64,000 bases of DNA from NCBI GenBank assembly GCA_014898425.1, contig RCSZ01000006.1, positions 2,542,001 to 2,606,000 on the forward strand. The letters are read 5' to 3'. Below are positions 36,451 through 48,377 of this stretch, in pieces. Positions within the stretch are counted from its first letter, which is position 1, and the number at the start of each line of letters is the position of its first letter. Below the pieces are notes generated by a model, which was not told the DNA's origin, made no database searches, and worked only from the letters and a program-made list of their open reading frames with translations. Position numbers and translations under genes: made by a program. The DNA is from Botryotinia globosa. Lineage: Eukaryota; Ascomycota; Leotiomycetes; Helotiales; Sclerotiniaceae.

Positions 36451-37124
36451 ATGTTGATCCGTTCTCAGCCATTCAATTTTTGCTTACCAAGTCTGAGCAA
36501 GTGGCCGCGTGCGTGGACCAAGATCATTGAGAAGGCAGTCAACACTTGCATGTAAAGAGTCAGTGTGAGTCTAAGAGCACGAGGGCCAAACAAAGAAGTT
36601 GATTGGAATTATTCTTCACAAGTTGAATGAGGCGTAAGATATTCTTGGAATTAAATCAAGTTATGATTGGTTGAAATGTGATAGATCCATATGATAAAGA
36701 GTGATAACGAGATGGATGAATTGAATAAAGTCACGTGAGATGGATGGATGAATGGATGGATGGAAGATTATGGGATATTCCAATCCTCATACTTGTCGAG
36801 GACTTTTCAACTCTCATATATACTTCAAGTCCCTCCTCATTCACGATACGATACGATACGATACAATACGATACATGCAGATGCGGTTGGGTTGGTACAT
36901 TGATCACAATCAAAGTAGAGCGGCATTGGCCAAGACGATAATACTACCTTGATGGTGTATCCAAAGGTGTACGCAAAGGATCTTTCATTATCGTCCCTCG
37001 GTATCTATTATATAAAGAAAATGCATTCCACACTTTCTAGGACTTCTCATTGACATATCCTTTGGTACAGTAACCATTGAGATGTGGAGGTCTGGAAATG
37101 CACGTAACAAACGTATGTGATGAT

Positions 37125-37220
37125 ACTTTTTGGTGTGTAACTTTGTGATGCTTGGTGTGTAACTTTGTGATGCTTGGTGTGTAACTTTGTGATGCTTGGT
37201 GATGCTTGGTGATGCTTGAG
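37125..37220. repeat. 22-bp tandem repeat with a 10-bp tail repeat
   Basis: Three copies of a unit containing GTGTGTAACTTTGTGATGCTTG are followed by shorter GATGCTTGGT repeats. It is non-coding; minus-strand frames here only echo the repeat. Confidence 0.85.
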
Positions 37221-37836
37221 ATGATGAAATTGTTGGCTGGAATGATATCACATTCATGGAAATAGGAGAGAGAGAATCCAGCGGATAGACTGGTCACTTC
37301 TTTTCCCTCTTCTCGCTCTTTTCCGTAGGTATAATAAGATATGAGCGATACCCAGCCACTACTCTAATCAAGCCACAAAAGCCACAATGTCACAGTCCAC
37401 GGTGCCACAACAATGACGATGAATTTCACCGTCACAGCTGACTCCACAATCTCTTGGCTTTCCTTGTTTGTAAATGGATTACTGACGTGAACTTGCATGA
37501 AGAATGAAAAGGAAAATGTCAAAGCATCCAATTCAATCCATACTGGACCTACCTAGGTATCCAATGTTACCCACTCGAGCCACAGTAGAAGTTGGCATGA
37601 TAAAAAGATGCTTCAACTTTCAAGGGACAGCTGGAGATGGATGAAACCAAGAATAAATACCAACCTGGAAAACCTATCAAATCATAACCTCATCTCAAAT
37701 CGACAATCCCAATTTCAATTCGAGCTTAGAGAATTTGACAGATGGTGAAAAGTTAAATATAGTCAGGCGGATGGATGTTTATTGTTTATGGATATATTAA
37801 TACTAATGGATGAGGTGGTCTACCGACACGGCAACA

Positions 37837-37883
37837 CCTCAGCCTCAGCCTCAGCCTCAGCCTCAGCCTCAGCCTCAGCCTCA
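37837..37883. repeat. CCTCAG hexanucleotide array
   Basis: About seven or eight perfect copies of CCTCAG run head to tail. Read in one plus frame it would give an Ala-Ser repeat, but the flanking sequence lacks a convincing gene. Confidence 0.9.
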
Positions 37884-40659
37884 TCCTCACCCCCTTTTAG
37901 ATTGATGGACAGTGAAGAATTAAGAGGAAGTGAAAGTGGAAGTGGAAGTGGAGTGAAAGTGGATGAGAATGAAATCGAGGATGAGGATAATTATGCCAAG
38001 GCGGCTTATACGGTATACCGTCCATACCTCTCTTGGTATCTCCTAACTTGACTCGTTTAACATACCTACCTACCTCCCTACCTCCCTACCTCCCTACCTC
38101 CCTACCTCGTATCTCATTGCAAAACTTGACACACTTGACATTACCATCAGAGAATATGCACTTCGGTACCTATGGGAGTTGAATGTTTGGGGAAACGATA
38201 TCAAGAGAATCACGATCCTAGTTGATATCACCTCCATATTATACATATGATGAGGAAGAACAACGAGACCTGTTCTTCCTTTTCTTCACACACGTCATCC
38301 AGGGTCTCATGGCCCAAAGGAGTCAATAGACAGTAAACATATCGATCCAGGAAAGGTTAAGAAGAGGCGAAGAAAAGTACGCATACGTCGATAGATGTAT
38401 ATAGATGTATATCACTTTATTGATCACAACGTCAAAGGGCTAGGTATGTTTACGTAGATAGCCACACGTATCGTAAGTTGATCTACATACACTTCATGGT
38501 TCGAATCATACCAATTTTTCTTCAGACTCCATCTCCATGTCCATCTCCATGTCCATCTCCATGTCCATCTCCATACCGGCAATCCAGACAAGTGGGAGAA
38601 ATCTGATCAATCTGCATCTTCAAAGCAATTGACCCACGTTCCAAAGAGTTTGGACACTTTCTTTCGTATGTGGCTTGCATTCAAGATTGATAGTGGGTGG
38701 GTGGGTGAGTTCAGAGCTGCCCCCGGTTTATTAGAATGGAGATGTGAAGGTTGGATGGAGATGGATGTGAAGGTTGGATGGAGATTGGGGATTGGGGATT
38801 GGAGATTGGAGATGGGAGATGGGAGATGGGAGAAAATGAAGGAGGTTAGAGTTGAAATGGAGAAAATATTATTAAATTCTTATCCAATGAAACCCCCATC
38901 TCCTCGCTCATTTGAACCAATTAAAGTGAATCTTTTCACGCGTATTACTCTTGAAGATGGATACTGTACTGTATGTAGTTTCACGCTTCACTCCAGCCAT
39001 ATGATATCACACACGATTCACTACTGTATGATGATCATCCCACCCCCTCTCAATTCTACGCTCCCCCCTTTATCAATGCCCCTCCATCAAAAGATGGATT
39101 TTCTTCCTTCACTCTCTGATTCCAACGTCATCGTGCTTCAGATGTTTCTCATTCTGTCATGTTGATCATTGATCATGTAATCATCATTTATCTCTCGTCT
39201 CTCATTCGATGGATCCATTTCATGATTGGATTTTATCTATTCGGTACAGGATATATATAGGATATAGGATATCGGATTTGTAATTTGAAATAATATATAA
39301 TATCAAGCAATGGCTATGATTTAAAAATATATAAATATAGATATAAATACATGATTATATGATTATATGATTATATGATTATATATCACATTAGCAATTG
39401 TAATCATTAATGATTACATTAATGATTACGGATCACCGACCACTTACGTTCTCACATTGCTAATTAACAAACATCAAGATATTTTGTGATTTTGGAATGC
39501 TCTTTTGGGGGGAAGACCATGACTAGAATTCTCTTTCTTTCACCAACTTCCCACCTCCTATCCCATCCATACCATATACCGTGTATTCGATAATCTCATC
39601 AAAATCCTAAATAAATATCTGGGAATTCGATAAAACACTTCTCAATTCAATCTCGATTACTACTACCTACACTCCTACTACTTTCACTAACTCCACTACT
39701 TCCACCACTCCACCACTCCACCACGCTTACTACTCTCACTACTTCCACCACTCCCACCACTCCCACCACCCCCACTCCCACCACTCCCACCCACCACTTC
39801 TACACGTCCTAAATATCATTTCCCCTCATTATTAATCAAAGCTTCGTCCCGTCCCAAATAAAGAACCTAGACCTCAAGTCTCCAATCCATCTTTTGGCCA
39901 ACGATTATAAACCACTCATTGGGCTCTGCATATCGGGACTGAAAGATCCGAAGAGAAAGGCAGAGAAAGGTAGAAAAGGAGAAGACCAAGAAGGAAAAAA
40001 AAAAAAGAAGAAAAAAAAACCAAGTAGAAACGGCGTCCCCGGCATCTTAAGCTTCGACCCGCCACGACCAAAGTTCAGATCAGTCGATAGCTTCATTTCT
40101 TTCGTCTCGCATTGCCCAAAACATTCTTTCCACCATTTCCACCCAAAGTCAACACTCAAATCCCTTCGCAGTCCGTCCAGTATACCTACCGACTTGTGGC
40201 TCAACGACTCCATCATCTCCTAGGGATAATCAAAACTCCTAGAAACCCAAACAAAATTCTCACGAGTGGAAAATCAGAAGAACGCCTAGTAAATCTTTGG
40301 TCTAGGTATATCTAGTATATGCTCTAGACCAACCTTCCCTCTTCTCGATCGGGATATCTCCAGTTCAACAAAGTATCGGTCATCCTGAATTCCCGCACGG
40401 CAATTGTAAAGCCAAAATACATTTCACCAGTACACTTCACCAGTGACTGCTCTTCAGTCTTGACCAATTTGATTCATTAATAAGGTGAGGCCTCCAATCT
40501 CTGTTCTTCAATCCAAAATATACTTTCGCCAAGACAGTTATCAATCACTTCATTTACTAACCAATTCTTTTCACGCCAGAAAGATTGACAACAACATTCG
40601 ATTCTTTACCCCACAGCTCATCCTATCTCTCGAATGCGAACAATTCTCTGATCAGAATA

Positions 40660-42649
40660 ATGGCAGATAATCCTCAACTAGACACGATGGGTGTTCCGGG
40701 CGATTCAATCGATTTTGCTTTTAAAGATACCCCTCCTCAAGAAAACCCTACAGACGATCAAACAAATGAAGCTGCCACATCACCTAGTTCTTCGAAACCT
40801 CCTACTATACCTTCTCTTCGACCAGCATCAGAAAACGAGGGGATAGCCACCATGACAGCATCTTCCACACCTCTTGGGATGTTGCAGAATGCCAGAAGAC
40901 CAAGACCTGGTCCATCGATACCAGGAGGAGGTCGATCCTCGCAAGCGGGCAGACAACCTGGTGGTGGTTTACCTACTTCCATGGCAGAAAAAATGAAAGC
41001 ATTTCACGCATCAAGACAAGGCGTACCTTCCCCACGGCCACAGTTACCCGCGACAGTTTCATCGCCGGGGGTCCCAGCTTCACCCATCGTAGATGGATTA
41101 CCTGGTGGGTTACAATTACCACCCAACATGCGACCTCCGCCACAAAACTTTGTTTCCGCTCCGGTCATTCCGAAAATGAAATTGGGTGGCGGTGGATTAA
41201 GCGCGAGAAGAGGTATGAAATTACCTGGTGGTCTACCTCCAGCTCCAGCTGCTGCGCCAGGTTCCGAATCAAGTGGTGCACCGAATACTGCAAGTGGAGG
41301 TTCTATGTTTAATCAATTTGCAAAATACGTCGACACAGAGAAAGGGACTTTGAAATTTGCTGGAAAAGCAGTTATTCATGGAGGTGGTATCGATTTTGCA
41401 AACGGTACAAATTTCAATATATCTTTGGATGAGGTTGATACATTGGAAGAATTGGGTAAAGGAAATTATGGTACCGTTTACAAAGTTCGACATGCAAGAC
41501 CACGAATGCGCAAACCTGGATTGGGACTCGCAGGTAACAAATCATCTTCAACGGATACCGATGATGCCGAAGTGAAACCCGGAGGAAATACAACTGGTGT
41601 GGTAATGGCCATGAAGGAACTTAGACTGGAACTCGATGAAGCCAAATTCGCGGCTATCATCATGGAATTGGACATTCTTCATAGATGTCTGAGTCCTTAC
41701 ATTATCGACTTTTACGGTGCATTCTTTCAAGAGGGAGCTGTTTACATCTGTATAGAGTTTATGGATGGAGGGTCGATTGATAAAATCTACGGAGATGGTA
41801 TTCCCGAAAATGTCTTGCGGAAAATCACCTATGCGACAACTCAAGGTCTTAAAACCCTGAAAGACGAACACAACATCATCCATCGAGACGTTAAGCCAAC
41901 GAACATTCTCGTAAATACCAAAGGACAAGTCAAAATTTGTGATTTTGGTGTCTCTGGAAATTTGGTCGCTAGTATCGCAAAAACGAATATTGGATGTCAA
42001 TCCTATATGGCACCAGAAAGAATCTCGGGTGGTGGAATTTCACAAGCTGGTGCAAATCCTGGAGGTGGAACCTATAGTGTACAAAGTGATATTTGGTCCT
42101 TGGGATTAAGTGTCATTGAGTGTGCCATGGGAAGATATCCATATCCACCAGAGACATATAATAATATCTTTTCACAACTAAGTGTAAGTTTTGATTTCTA
42201 CTTGTTTCTTTATCTTGAGGTTGGAATCTAATATGAAGCAGGCAATTGTCGATGGTGAACCACCCGATCTTCCTGCAGAAGGTTTCTCCCCAACTGCTCG
42301 CAATTTCGTTCGAGGATGTCTTAATAAAATCCCAAATATGCGTCCTACATACAGCGATTTACTTCAACATCCATGGTTGGCTGAGCTTTCGAAACCAAAC
42401 ACAATTTCGGAAGAAGATGAAGAGGAAGAGGAAGGTCAAGTCGATGTAGGCAGTCTAAGTCTGGAAGATGGTGTAAAACAAGATACATCAAATGGTATCC
42501 TGACAGGAACCGAAGACTCAGAGGTTGCCGAATGGGTTAAAAATGCTATCGAGAGGAAGAAATTGGGTCTCATGGGTACACATGCACAACCCGCTTTACA
42601 CAAGGCGCCATTGGATACGGTTAGTCCGTTACCGAGTCCGAGGGAGTGA
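40660..42649 (+). CDS. PBS2: MAP kinase kinase of the HOG pathway (Pbs2/PbsB/Bos5 type)
   Basis: Two exons (40660-42183, 42242-42649) with a 58-bp intron give 643 residues. The frame is open upstream to 40585, but 40660 is the first in-frame ATG (MADNPQLDTMG). Residues 1-255 are disordered and Pro/Gly-rich. The kinase domain has a Gly-rich loop LGKGNYGTVYKV (~265), catalytic lysine in VMAMKELR (~319), HRDVKPTN (408-415), DFGVSG (428-433) and the activation loop SIAKTNIGCQSYMAPE, with the Ser and Thr that a MAPKKK phosphorylates. The ~30-residue insert between the Gly-loop and the lysine is usual in filamentous-fungal Pbs2. It should phosphorylate a Hog1/Sak1-type MAP kinase in osmotic, oxidative and fungicide stress signalling. 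The acidic C-terminal tail is family-typical. Confidence 0.94.
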
Positions 42650-43597
42650 GGTAGTGAAGGATTGGTGCAGGGCAAATGCATGAGAAAGATGATTTTACAT
42701 GGCATGGAATGGAGTTTCGGGTGGGCGCCTTTACGATTTTTGAACGATTGACAAGCTGGCGGTGGGCAGACTACTTTGAGATGCTAGAAGTGCATATTCT
42801 GGAGGGAACTCGATATGTACATTTGAACCTCTTACCTTTTCTTTTTCTTTATTCTTCTCTTTCTGTCCTAAGAAACGAAAACGTATCAATTTCATTTCTT
42901 CTCTTTTTGATGATGCATAGCATGTATGAGGGGTATTAGGCAATAAATGAAATGTATTACCATATTCTTTGAATGAAGAATGATTCGGGGTATGGGGACA
43001 CGAAAGGAAATGATTGAAATAAACGGAGGGGGATGGGAAAGGAGGGAAGGGATGGGATGGGAGAAAGATGAGAATAGCTTTGAGATTAATGAAATGAAAT
43101 GAAATGAAATGACATGAAATGGATTGAATGAAAATCAGATCAAATCAGCCAAGATGTGTTTATTGGAATGACTGAGCGGTGGTTAATGTAAGTAGCTGGG
43201 AGGGAGGAGATGTGGGTGGGGGTATGGTCATGGATAGATTTGGCGATGGAGTTGACGATGGGGCTGACGTCAGCTTGATATCCGGCTGGGTTGTCGGTAA
43301 ATCTATCTAGGATGAATTCGTTTACCAGGAGTTTCACATTTTGATTGCGAGATGGATGAATAAATGGGTGGATTGATCTGGTCTGGTTTGATTTGATTTG
43401 ATTTGGTTAAATACAGGATTTTCATGTTTCTGCAAGGAATTTCAGATTTCACATGTCATTATTGTTTGTTGCTTGTTATTAACACTGTTTGAATTAAAGT
43501 TCGATTCGATTTATCTGGATGCATTTATTTGTATGTATTTATTGGACTCTATGTGCTGTGCTGTGCTGTGCTGTGCTGGATGGATGGATATAGGGAG
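42650..43597. other. Intergenic region downstream of PBS2
   Basis: The first part is the likely 3' UTR. Short purine-rich and GAAAT-repeat stretches occur near 43020-43125. No gene is recognised; the minus frame at 43140-43337 has no support. Confidence 0.4.
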
Positions 43598-43797
43598 GTA
43601 GGGAGGTAGGGAGGTAGGGAGGTAGGGAGGTAGGGAGGTAGGGAGGTAGGGAGGTAGGGAGGTAGGGAGGTAGGGAGGTAGGGAGGTAGGGAGGTAGGGA
43701 GGTAGGGAGGTAGGGAGGTAGGGAGGTAGGGAGGTAGGGAGGTAGGGAGGTAGGGAGGTAGGGAGGTAGGGAGGTAGGGAGGTAGGGAGGTAGGGAG
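43590..43797. repeat. 8-bp G-rich tandem array (GGTAGGGA)
   Basis: About 25 near-perfect copies of GGTAGGGA run head to tail. The plus strand carries alternating GG and GGG runs, so four-stranded G structures are possible. The long minus-strand frames with a repeated SLPPYLPT peptide are artefacts of this array. Confidence 0.95.
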
Positions 43798-43884
43798 TGT
43801 GGTTGGTTGGTTCTTAGTGATTGGATTCGGGGTTGAGGATTCATTCATATAAAAATATTTTTTAGGAAAAAGGAAAGGTTAGTA

Positions 43885-44140
43885 CTGTATGATATAATGT
43901 AGTATAGTATAATATGAAATAATATGATATGATATAGTATGATATAGTATGATATGATATAGTATGATATGATATAGTATGATATAGTATGATATGATAT
44001 AGTATGATATGATATAGTATGATATAGTATGATATAATATAGTATGATATGATATAGTATAGTATAATATAGTATGATATAATATAGTATGATATAATAT
44101 AGTATGATATAGTATGATGTAGTATAATATAATATAATAT
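43885..44140. repeat. Degenerate GATATAGTAT array
   Basis: About 250 bp of imperfect 5- and 10-bp units made of GATAT and AGTAT words. It forms the left border of the second AT-rich island. The minus-strand frame 43862-44164 is a repeat artefact. Confidence 0.9.
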
Positions 44141-44146
44141 TATAGG

Positions 44147-44312
44147 CATTAATCGGTTTAACATTAGGCCGACTATTATTTCAATGTAAAGAGTTTATAT
44201 ATATATATATATAATTTTAGAAAAGGGTTTTAAAGAGATTAATAGAAAGTTTTATAATAGATTTATATTTATATTGATATTAACAAATTATTATTTTGTA
44301 TTTATTTTAATA
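44147..44312 (+). repeat. LTR-like direct repeat, left copy
   Basis: This segment matches 48136-48290 in the same orientation, about 4 kb away. Paired words include TTAATCGGTTTAACATTAGG against CTAATCGATTTATTATTAGG, and TATAATTTTAGAAAAGGGTT against TATAACTTTAGAAAAAGATT. Many differences are transitions. Confidence 0.55.
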
Positions 44313-44883
44313 ATTCTCTCATTTTTTATTATTAAAGTAAGCCAACAATAAGTTTCGAGAATAGCTTTAAATACTTTGAAAATAGTTCTTCTAAAGATTT
44401 CATTTGAATTAGATTATAATATATCTATAATTGTCAGCGTAGGACATAGTTAGTTAGTCAGACAACCTCGAGATTACTAAAGACCAATCACTTAATAATT
44501 ATTAGGAAATTAATATTAATAAAATTTAATTCTAGGATTATTAATTTGGTTTATAATAAACTTATAATCAATAATACTATAAAAAGAATTATTAATATAA
44601 TTAGAATTTTATAATTTTAGAAAAGTAAATTATAAATAACTAAATATATCTTGAACAGATTAAAATATAAGAGTAATTTTGAATAGAATTCAATATATCT
44701 TTTTATATAATCTTTTATTAAAACTACTAGACTCTTTTTAATATACTCTCTCCTACTAAGCTCTAATAATGATATGTCATTAATATATAATTTATATTAT
44801 TCAAATCAAGATAATCTCTATTTTATTAGATTGAATTGAAAAAAAGTTAAAAAGAGAAAATATTTTTATAATTCGAGCTATCA

Positions 44884-45419
44884 CATGCATAGAAACCAAT
44901 AGAAATTATAAACTTTATCATTACACTATACATATAATCTAACCTCAAAAAACACAATATTAAGAATTGAAGTCCTAATAGTTTACTATTATATATATAT
45001 TCTAATAAAGCTTCCCTTTTTTATTCTTTTTGTTTTGAAAAGATTAATAATCATAAAGAATATTCATTTATATAATTAATTATATAATTTATAATAATAT
45101 TCTTATATTTTTTAATATCTGTATTATTATCAATCTATGATTATTAATGAAATCAGAATATCTAATTATCAAATAAATATATCCTTACCTTAATGATTTA
45201 CTTTTTAATATAAAAATCTATTCTAAATTAAGCGAATTTTAATAAAATCTCAGAATAATATCTATCTAATAAAATCCCTAATATTTTATTATATATATAA
45301 AACCAATAGAAATCATAAGCTTTACTATTATATCACATACACAATCTAACTTTAAAGGGTATAGTATTAGGAATTGAAGTCCTAATAGCTTACTACTATA
45401 TATATATCCTAATACAAGC
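44884..45419. mobile_element. Short element with ~130-bp direct terminal repeats, copy 1
   Basis: Terminal copies at 44884-45012 and 45289-45419 are direct repeats sharing AAACCAATAGAAAT, GAATTGAAGTCCTAATAG and a TATATATAT run. They flank ~275 bp of non-coding sequence. The internal part matches that of the second element (46355-46911). No frame is open. The architecture resembles a terminal-repeat element in miniature (TRIM), but a primer-binding site was not identified. Confidence 0.6.
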
Positions 45420-46354
45420 TTTTCAAAATATTTACAAAGTATTTTTATAATATATTATCGATATTTTTTGAAAAGTATTGAGATTCTTTAGAATGTTTAT
45501 AAAGTATTTTTATAATATATTATTAATATTCTTTTGAAAATATTGATACTTTTGTGAAAACAAAACAATTAAATAAAAAGAAGGAAAAAGAATATTGAAA
45601 AGAATCTTTTTTCAGAAAATATATTTTATTTTAGATAATATTTTCAAGATATTAATGAACCACTTATTTTATTGAAGAAAACAGATTTTCAAGATTCTTA
45701 TACTTCAAATATTTTCCGGATTTCCTGGATTTTCTGATTTTAAGAATCTAGTGGGAAATTAGTGAAACTTTGTATTTTCAGGTTTTTTTATATAGAAAAG
45801 ATAATATCTATAAGTTAGTAGTGTTTTTATTTTATAAATTTATTAAGAAGATAAAATCTTTTTATAATATCTCAAGTATTTTTTATATGAAGGGAAGGTT
45901 TAATTAGTTAATTCTATGAATAGTTGAATTTAATAATAGAAGTTTATCGTAAATAATCAATATTATTATTGTTTTTAATAAATATTAATTAAATCACTTA
46001 ATATTATTATAATATTAATGGAACTAATTATAATAATAAAATTCTACTATTATAATAAAATAATAAAAATTCAATAATATAAGAAAAATTTCTTATATTC
46101 TTTATTCTCTTTATACAAGGAAGAATATTATTATAAAAATTAAAGAATTCTTTATTAAAAAAAGAAATCCTTTATTAGTTCTTTATTCAAAATAATAATT
46201 CATTATTTTGAAAAAATTGAAATATGACGTAGGAGCTAGTCCAAATGCAGAATGATAGATACAATATTGTATAATATTATTTTTTCTTTTTCTTTATTAT
46301 AAAAATTAATTGTAAATCAATAAAGAAAATTAATAAAATCGATTGTAAAATTGT

Positions 46355-46911
46355 CACGTGCATGGAATCAATACGCATGGAACCAAATAGAAGTTATAAG
46401 CTTTACCACTACGCTACGCACGCAATCTAATCAAAAGGCACAGTATTAGGGATTGAAGTTCTGATAGTTTACTATTATATATATATTCTAATAGAGCTTC
46501 TTTTTTTTATTCTTTTTATTCCGAAAAGGCTAATCATAAAGAATATTTATTTATATAGTTAATTATATAATATATAATATACAAATTATATGAATTATAT
46601 TCTTACTATTAATAATTAATTTATTAATAAATTCAGAATATTCAATCATTAAATAAATACATCCTCGCTTCTAACCTACTTCTTATTAAGAAAATCTATT
46701 TCCAATCAAGCAAGCCCTAATCAAAGATCCCAGAACAGTATCCATTTGGCTTAATCCCTGATACTCTATTATATGCATAGAATCAATACATATAGAACCA
46801 AATAAAAGTTGTAAGCTTTACTACTACACCATACACGCAATCTGACCAAAAGGCACAATATCAGGGATTGAAGTCCTGACAGCTTACTACTATATATATA
46901 TCCTAACAAAA
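46355..46911. mobile_element. Short element with ~140-bp direct terminal repeats, copy 2
   Basis: Terminal copies at 46355-46498 and 46770-46911 share GGAATCAATACGCAT/AGAATCAATACATAT, AGCTTTACYACTAC, CACGCAATCTRA and GGGATTGAAGT. They flank ~270 bp whose sequence matches the interior of copy 1. This copy is less decayed. On the minus strand the repeat reads GCGTAGTGGTAAAGC followed by a TTCAATC-type loop, somewhat like tRNA A- and B-box words, so a tRNA-related origin is possible. Confidence 0.6.
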
Positions 46912-47499
46912 ATCAGAATTTTCAAATACGCTACTTATATATTATGGGCTTGCGCCACCTACGTACAGGGGGCAGGAAAAAGTATAAATAAGTGGCTTGG
47001 ATCTCTATATTCAGATCTTTTTCTAGTACTCACTTTTATATACATACAAGAATATATAATACAATTCAATAATAATAACTCTATTTATTCTACTAGCTCA
47101 AGCTTCTAATATAGTATTATTTTAATACTATTCCCAATTCGGATTAGCTCATCTCACGCTAAGCGAATGACCAACAATAAAAACAAAATAATATTCTACT
47201 AAAGTTATTTTATTTAATAAAGGAACGTAAATAAGCTATTCTTAGGATTTTCAGGGGTTTTAAGTATCTTTTGAATTTTCAGATTTTTTAGGTATCTTTT
47301 AGATCTTCTGGATTTTTAGGAACTCTTTTGAGGTTTTTAGCTTTTAAGGGTTCAATGGGAAGCTAATAGAGCTTTACATTTTCAAATCATTTTCAGAATT
47401 TTATATCTCAAGTATTTTCTATTTTTCCAAATATTTCGAATTTTTAAGATTTTCAGGGTTTTTATATTTTAGATATTTTCTAATCTTTCAAATATTCAA

Positions 47500-47605
47500 G
47501 ATTTTCAAGATTTTCAGGATTTTCAGGATTTTCAGGATTTTCAGGATTTTCAGGATTTTCAGGATTTTCAGGATTTTCAGGATTTTCAGGATTTTCAGGA
47601 TTTTT
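47500..47605. repeat. 10-bp tandem repeat (GATTTTCAGG)
   Basis: About ten near-perfect copies of GATTTTCAGG follow each other, with degenerate relatives upstream (47240-47500). It is non-coding sequence inside the AT-rich island. Confidence 0.92.
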
Positions 47606-48135
47606 AAAACTTTAGATTTTATATATTTTATATATTTTCAAAGAATGAATAGCTTTTGAAAATGAAAATTAAAAAAAGAGAGATAAAATCTTATTATTGA
47701 ATATAAATCATTATATCATTAAAAATAAATCGGGGGGTTTTTTTTCGAATCTTTCGAATTTTCGAATTTTTAAAGGTTTCAAGCTTCGGAATTCAGGGTT
47801 TGGATTAACTTTTGAACTTTAGATTTTGAATTAGTTCTGAGTATTCTTATATTATAATATAGTTCTTTAAAGGCTATAGAGAAGCTAAACCTTATAAAAT
47901 AAGGATGTAAATACTATATAATTAGCTCTTACTATAAAAGTTAATAAGGCTTAAGAAAGGAGATTGATTTAATAGTGATTGATTATCGAATAGCTTTTAA
48001 AATTTTCAAAGAATATAAAGAGATTGATTATCAAATAGTTTTTAAAAGGTTTTGAAAAATACAAAGTGATCTATCAATTAATTCTAAAGTTTTTGAAAAT
48101 AAAAGTTCTAAAAAGAAAAGTTTTATTATAAATAC

Positions 48136-48290
48136 TAATCGATTTATTATTAGGCTAATCATTATATCGAAATAATAAAAAATTATATATATATAACTTT
48201 AGAAAAAGATTTTAAAAATATTAATGAAAAGTCTTATCATATACTTATATTTATATTAGTATTAGTTATTATCTTGCATTTGTTCTAATA
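48136..48290 (+). repeat. LTR-like direct repeat, right copy
   Basis: Partner of 44147-44312 in the same orientation. The pair could be the ends of a ~4.1-kb retroelement now degraded, or two separate insertions. Confidence 0.55.
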
Positions 48291-48377
48291 ATAGGAAATA
48301 CGAATTGAAACTAAGAATTAGAAAGCGTAATCCTCGTTTTTAATCTATTAAATAATTTCTATTTTTATAAACTTTTA

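Larger units (their letters stand above)
36450..40659. other. Microsatellite-rich intergenic region, 4.2 kb
   Basis: No gene is recognised. The region carries many short arrays: GATAC (36845-36873), a ~22-bp unit GATGCTTGGTGTGTAACTTTGT (37125-37220), CCTCAG (37837-37883), CTACCTCC (38068-38107), CATCTCCATGTC (38528-38575), GATTATAT (39352-39385) and CCACCACTC-like runs (39690-39795). Frames at 37782-38051, 38629-39165 and 39894-40223 read through such arrays and lack domains. The last ~800 bp are probably the long promoter and 5' UTR of the downstream kinase gene, including pyrimidine-rich and A-rich tracts. Confidence 0.5.

Noticed and set aside
38629..39165. 178-residue plus-strand frame
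   Set aside because: It crosses GGAGATTGG-like repeats, shows no domain and lies in microsatellite-rich spacer.
39894..40223. 109-residue frame with a poly-lysine stretch upstream of PBS2
   Set aside because: It has no ATG at its start and reads through an A-rich tract, most likely in the promoter or 5' UTR of the kinase gene.
43539..43848. Two ~100-residue minus-strand frames with a repeated SLPPYLPT peptide
   Set aside because: They are the translation of the GGTAGGGA microsatellite; all frames through the array are open for trivial reasons.
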